A stretch of 64,000 bases of DNA, from NCBI RefSeq assembly GCF_006517175.1, contig NZ_CP041186.1, positions 2,135,001 to 2,199,000 on the forward strand, in the 5' to 3' direction. Source of the DNA: Persicimonas caeni (lineage in GTDB: Bacteria; Myxococcota_A; Bradymonadia; Bradymonadales; Bradymonadaceae). The notes below the pieces were generated by a model. The model saw only the letters and a program-made list of their open reading frames with translations, made no database searches and was not told where the DNA came from. The stretch's first letter is position 1; each line of letters begins with the position of its first letter. Both the position numbers and the translations under genes were made by a program. Shown here piece by piece: positions 60,453 to 64,000 of this stretch.

Positions 60453-63400
60453 TGAACTGGGCATCGATGAACAGAGCGTAGTCGCCGTACAGTCCGCGGG
60501 TGGCGAGCTCGGTGGAGGCGCCGGCGGAGTCCTGCAGGCTCTCCAAGGTATTGTGGTCGGTGCCCACCGATGCTTGGATGCGCGCCCGGCTGTACGCCTC
60601 CACGCCGTTGGCGGCGTTGTCGGTGCCGTCGAGTTTTCCGACGCCTGGCACGCGGAACAGGTTTCGGCTGGGCCGCACGCTCGAGTACTGGAAGCCGGCC
60701 TGGTCGGAGCACCACTGGCTGTAGAAGGTGTTTCGCTGCAGCAGGTCGAGGCGCATCGTCCCGCGGGCGCCATTGTAGGCTTGCTCGCCCACCACGCCGG
60801 CGTCGAGCGACCAGAGACGCTCGGCGCAGTCGGTGCGCGAGTAGATGGGCACGCCGCCGCCTTCGACGTCGAGCGCTTCGAGGGGGGCGAGCTCGAAGGG
60901 GATGCGCTGGCCCAGGTAGCGGCCGTCTTCGTCATAGGTGGCGTAGCGCTCGCTGCTGAGCAGCGTGCGGAAGCGCTCGACGGCCGACAGGGGACGCATC
61001 GACTCGGGCCAAGCACTCTCGTCGCCCAGCCGCAAGATGTCGTCGCGCAGGCTGACCACCACGGTCAACTCGTTGGGCGCGTTGCCCCCGATCTTGCGGG
61101 TGCCCGCAGTGTCCCACAGATCGCTGAGCACGTTGCGCAGGTCTCGGGGAAGCTTGGCTTCCAAGACGTCTTGTCGCTGCGAGAGGCTCTGTTGGTACTC
61201 GTACTCGACCGCGCGCACCGCCAGGTAAGTGGCCCGCCGGGCGAGCTTGAAGTCGCGCACGTACTGCTCGACCTCGGCGCGGCCCCATTGGTCGCCTGCC
61301 GGGTCATGCTCGGCGGAGTCGTCGATGTCGGCGAAGTACGCGTAGGCCTCGGTGTGAACGGCCTGGGCCTCGGCGATGCGCTCGTCGAGCTCGCCCTGGG
61401 CGCGCTCGAGGTCGAAGGCGGCTCGCTCCAGATCCATCACCGCCGTGGTCATCCCCACCAGCTCCTGCTTGGCCTCGATGAAGCAACGCTCGAGTTCGCC
61501 GTCTTCTTCGAGGGTGGCGACCCGGTCGTCATGGCGCTGCTGGGCGTTTTGCATCTCCTCTTCGAGCGCCGACGAGGAGATATTGGCGGCCGCCTCGGCG
61601 GCGGCGGCGCCGCAGGCGACGCCGCTGGCCGCCGCCGAAGCGCCCGCGCCCAAGACTCCCTTATCCGAGCCGGCCAAGGTGGCCGCACAGTCTTTGATGG
61701 CCGCGGCGCCATGGGCGATGCTGTCGGCGACGAGCTGGCGGCGACGCAGGTCCTTCATCTCTCTGAGATGCGAGTCACGGGCGTCCTGGAGCGCCTCATT
61801 GGTCTCCTCGAGGCTAAAGCACGACTCCATCTCGATATCATAAGCCTCGCGGTGTTCCACGATGGCCTGACGGGCCGAGTCGACGTCCGAAGCGGCCGCG
61901 ACCACATCGAGGTAGGCCTCTCCAATCGAGCCCTGCACGCAGCCGGGTACCTCGAGCGGATTGTCCGGACGGGGGACGCTGACGCGCATGCTCGGATGGT
62001 GGGTGACGCAGACGACTTGCGCCCGCTGCAAGTTTCGGCTGGGCTCGGCGGACGACCCGTCGTCGCGGGCTTTGTCCATGGCGGCCAGCTCCAAACTGGT
62101 CGAGCCGAGTTGCACCTCAGCGACACTTCCTTTCCAGTCACAGCGCAGACACTGCGCCTGCGGATCGGCTCCGCAGGCGCCGATGGAGACGGCGCCATTG
62201 TCGGGCATCGCGTCGGTGTAGCACTCGGCGGCGAAGTCGCGCATCGCCTCGGAGGCAAAACCGACATCCTCGGCTAACGTGGCCGCGGTGACCTCATTGT
62301 GCATACACAGCCGTCCCAGGATGTCCTCCTCTCGCCAATTGTCGAAGTAAGCGTTGTTGTCGATCGTACACTCCGGCTTGTCGATCAGCGCGCACGAAGA
62401 GGCGACAAAGTCGGGATCGTCGATCGGGTCGTAAGACGGGTCGTCCGTGGTGATGTGTGGCCCGCAGAAATCGAAGAGTTCGTCGCTATACTTCATCCGA
62501 AGCTCGTTTGCCCACTGGTTCAGACGCTCTTGGCGGATTTGGCGGTCGGCGGCAGCAGCGTAAATCTCTTCGGCGGCCACCAGTGAAGCTTCGGCCTGGT
62601 CGATCGCTTTGGAGGTCCAGCCGTCGGCGGTGTCTCGTCGACCGGCGATATATTCGGTGATCGCCGAGAAGCGGTCGGCAATGCCGTCGGCGTCGTCCGC
62701 CACGAAGTACAGTGGAAGGTCGGTATCGGCGATGTCCAGCGGATTGGCGCCGGCGTTGACGGCGCGCACATAGTCGAGCGACTCGGCGACGTTTGCGCGT
62801 GCCTGGGCGAGCTTGGAATCATAGGCGTCCTTCCAAGCGGGCGTCGATGGGGCAGCGAGCGCGCGCTGGTGGATGTCGGCGGCCATCGTTTGGGCGAGGA
62901 GCATCCGGGGCATCCACTCGGCGAGCGCGTCGGGCGTCTGGCGGGCCGGGTCGTTGGTAGGGCCCTCCATCTCGGCGTAGCGCTCCAGCAGGTCGGCTTG
63001 TCGCGTCAGGGTCTCGAAGATCACCGGAGCGAGGGACTGCTTTTGCTCGTCGGTCGGATCTCCGGTCTGACCAAAGCGGTGCAGCCGATAATCGGGGTCG
63101 ACCAGCGCCTCGACGGGCATCTGCAGCACTGAATTCGCCACGTGGGGGGTCACGAAGATGTCCCAGCCGCGGGTGCTCTTTTGGACCATCTCCTCGACCG
63201 TGGGCGGGATACGGTCGCTGGCGGTGGTGTTCAGCCCCTCGCGGAAGTACTCGGACATCTGGGCGACCTGGTCGGTCTCACCGGCCAAGAAGCCGTGCAA
63301 CTCCAACCAGCGCACCAGCAGGCGTTGGGTGTAGGCCGAGGCCCGCGTCTGTTCGTTAGCTTCGAGCGGAGTCGCTCCCGGGCGAAGGGTGCGGCCTTGA

Positions 63401-64000
63401 GCGCCAATGGCCGCCAGCATACGCCCGACGTCGACGCACTCGGCACCGGCGTCGAAGATCGCGTCGGGGCTGCCGGGCGCCGGGGGCTGCAGCTCGAGCA
63501 TGTCGAGTTCGGCCGGGCATTTCTGCAGCACCTCGCTCGCGGTCATTTGGGAGGCGGCTCGGTCGAGCGCGATGCCGGCGCTCAGAGCGCTGTCGGCGCA
63601 CTCGAGGTCGTCCACCTCGGCGAGCTTGCTTTCGGCGAAGTCCCAGCCTGGGTAGGCGGCCGGATTGGTCGAGGTCGCGCGGATGCACGAAATCGACTCG
63701 CCGCAATAGGCCGGAGCGCTTGGGAGTTCACACAACTTGGTGACCGTCATCGACACATCGATGGGGTCGGGCCCGGTCCCATAAGAAGAAGAAGTCTCCT
63801 GGTGGCGTAGCCATGCCCTCATGGAGAACGAATGATCGAAGTTGACCGACTTGATCTGACAGCCGGTCTTCGCCGCCAGATCATTGCAGAAGTCGATATT
63901 CGCAGTGGCCGAAACCTCCTCACCGGTAAAGTGGGTGGTCGCGGTGTAGTCTTGAAATCCGCACGCCATGCCATCGGACATCGAGGGATGTGCGTACTGC
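60364..64000 (-). CDS. Very large protein of unknown function (5' end outside window)
   Basis: At least 1205 residues from the first in-frame ATG at 63981; the frame is open to the right edge with no stop, so the true N-terminus is probably missing. No signal is visible. It has a Cys-containing globular start, a mainly helical region (about 200-540), a Cys-rich patch (about 520-640, CGPHITTDDPSYD, CGADPQAQCLRCDW), a long helical segment with a small Ala/Gly-rich stretch (about 760-800, AGASAAASGVACGAAAAEAA), a coiled-coil (800-960), and a beta-rich C-terminal 250 residues. LARRATYLAVRAVEYEYQQS near 930 faintly recalls TcA-type toxin C-terminal regions, but that is weak. Probably a large surface or toxin-like protein. 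Confidence 0.6.
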   Translation of the reverse strand, partial: QYAHPSMSDGMACGFQDYTATTHFTGEEVSATANIDFCNDLAAKTGCQIKSVNFDHSFSMRAWLRHQETSSSYGTGPDPIDVSMTVTKLCELPSAPAYCGESISCIRATSTNPAAYPGWDFAESKLAEVDDLECADSALSAGIALDRAASQMTASEVLQKCPAELDMLELQPPAPGSPDAIFDAGAECVDVGRMLAAIGAQGRTLRPGATPLEANEQTRASAYTQRLLVRWLELHGFLAGETDQVAQMSEYFREGLNTTASDRIPPTVEEMVQKSTRGWDIFVTPHVANSVLQMPVEALVDPDYRLHRFGQTGDPTDEQKQSLAPVIFETLTRQADLLERYAEMEGPTNDPARQTPDALAEWMPRMLLAQTMAADIHQRALAAPSTPAWKDAYDSKLAQARANVAESLDYVRAVNAGANPLDIADTDLPLYFVADDADGIADRFSAITEYIAGRRDTADGWTSKAIDQAEASLVAAEEIYAAAADRQIRQERLNQWANELRMKYSDELFDFCGPHITTDDPSYDPIDDPDFVASSCALIDKPECTIDNNAYFDNWREEDILGRLCMHNEVTAATLAEDVGFASEAMRDFAAECYTDAMPDNGAVSIGACGADPQAQCLRCDWKGSVAEVQLGSTSLELAAMDKARDDGSSAEPSRNLQRAQVVCVTHHPSMRVSVPRPDNPLEVPGCVQGSIGEAYLDVVAAASDVDSARQAIVEHREAYDIEMESCFSLEETNEALQDARDSHLREMKDLRRRQLVADSIAHGAAAIKDCAATLAGSDKGVLGAGASAAASGVACGAAAAEAAANISSSALEEEMQNAQQRHDDRVATLEEDGELERCFIEAKQELVGMTTAVMDLERAAFDLERAQGELDERIAEAQAVHTEAYAYFADIDDSAEHDPAGDQWGRAEVEQYVRDFKLARRATYLAVRAVEYEYQQSLSQRQDVLEAKLPRDLRNVLSDLWDTAGTRKIGGNAPNELTVVVSLRDDILRLGDESAWPESMRPLSAVERFRTLLSSERYATYDEDGRYLGQRIPFELAPLEALDVEGGGVPIYSRTDCAERLWSLDAGVVGEQAYNGARGTMRLDLLQRNTFYSQWCSDQAGFQYSSVRPSRNLFRVPGVGKLDGTDNAANGVEAYSRARIQASVGTDHNTLESLQDSAGASTELATRGLYGDYALFIDAQFISRDGSEGLLFDKVDDILLRFDYLTVASR

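Noticed and set aside
60553-62277. 574-residue plus-strand frame
   Set aside because: Antisense shadow of the very large minus-strand gene, with no start signal and repetitive Gly/Val/Arg composition.
63000-64000. Calling the ATG at 63981 as the true start of the giant gene
   Set aside because: The frame stays open to the window edge with protein-like codons and there is no Shine-Dalgarno before the ATG, so the N-terminus is treated as missing.

Overview
The window is GC-rich bacterial chromosome with the style of a Bradymonadota/Myxococcota-type bacterium. Three pieces of evidence point there: MYXO-CTERM-like sorting tails (Cys, hydrophobic stretch, Arg cluster) on three proteins; many long lipoproteins and Asp-rich thrombospondin type-3 (TSP3) repeat proteins; and Dickkopf-like Cys-rich and FG-GAP/VCBS surface proteins beside ordinary housekeeping genes. 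Bradymonadales is my best guess from protein style, not a proven assignment.

Layout. 0-5 kb: a biotin carboxylase cut by the left edge, a small protein with a sigma-factor-like motif, a DedA membrane protein, an sn-glycerol-1-phosphate dehydrogenase-like enzyme and a zinc-ribbon membrane protein. 5-12 kb: a secreted PGRP/amidase with a MYXO-CTERM-like tail, preceded by a G-rich tract and a 16-copy tandem array, then a nucleoside salvage cluster (concentrative transporter, purine nucleoside phosphorylase, cytidine deaminase) carrying two very long inverted repeats. 12-17 kb: two surface-protein genes, both broken by several indels. 17.6-25.3 kb: a duplicated two-gene membrane module (one copy at each end) around a tandem ATP-grasp ligase and a DmpA-type aminopeptidase. 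25.5-38.9 kb: a TadE/TadG-like pseudopilin operon that runs into large lipoproteins, facing two more lipoproteins; four of these lipoproteins share an N-terminal domain I do not recognise. 39-45 kb: a GT87-type membrane glycosyltransferase, aconitase, a nucleotidyltransferase flanked by dispersed repeats, and a LysR regulator. 45-54 kb: three outer-surface proteins. One is a 1781-residue protein that looks like a fusion of a MYXO-CTERM protein with an OmpA-family barrel protein. A 59-bp fragment of its OmpA coding sequence has been copied onto the end of the next gene.

54.2-57.8 kb is island-like. It runs from an intact tRNA-Thr(CGU) to a degenerate copy of the 3' two thirds of the same tRNA. 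It contains a DksA/TraR zinc finger, repeats and remnants, and a lower-GC gene pair encoding a nucleotidyltransferase-fold protein and an unknown partner, a candidate toxin-antitoxin or defence pair. 58-64 kb holds an unknown 269-residue protein, a long repeat-rich non-coding stretch, a TRL-like lipoprotein and a very large unknown protein that runs off the right edge.

The main themes are cell-surface construction (pseudopilins, lipoproteins, sorted TSP3 and OmpA proteins, peptidoglycan binding) and repeat-driven remodelling. The best candidates for undescribed biology are the pseudopilin/shared-domain lipoprotein cluster (25.5-38.9 kb), the duplicated two-gene module around it, the fused sorting-signal protein at 45.3 kb, and the nucleotidyltransferase pair at 56-57.6 kb.
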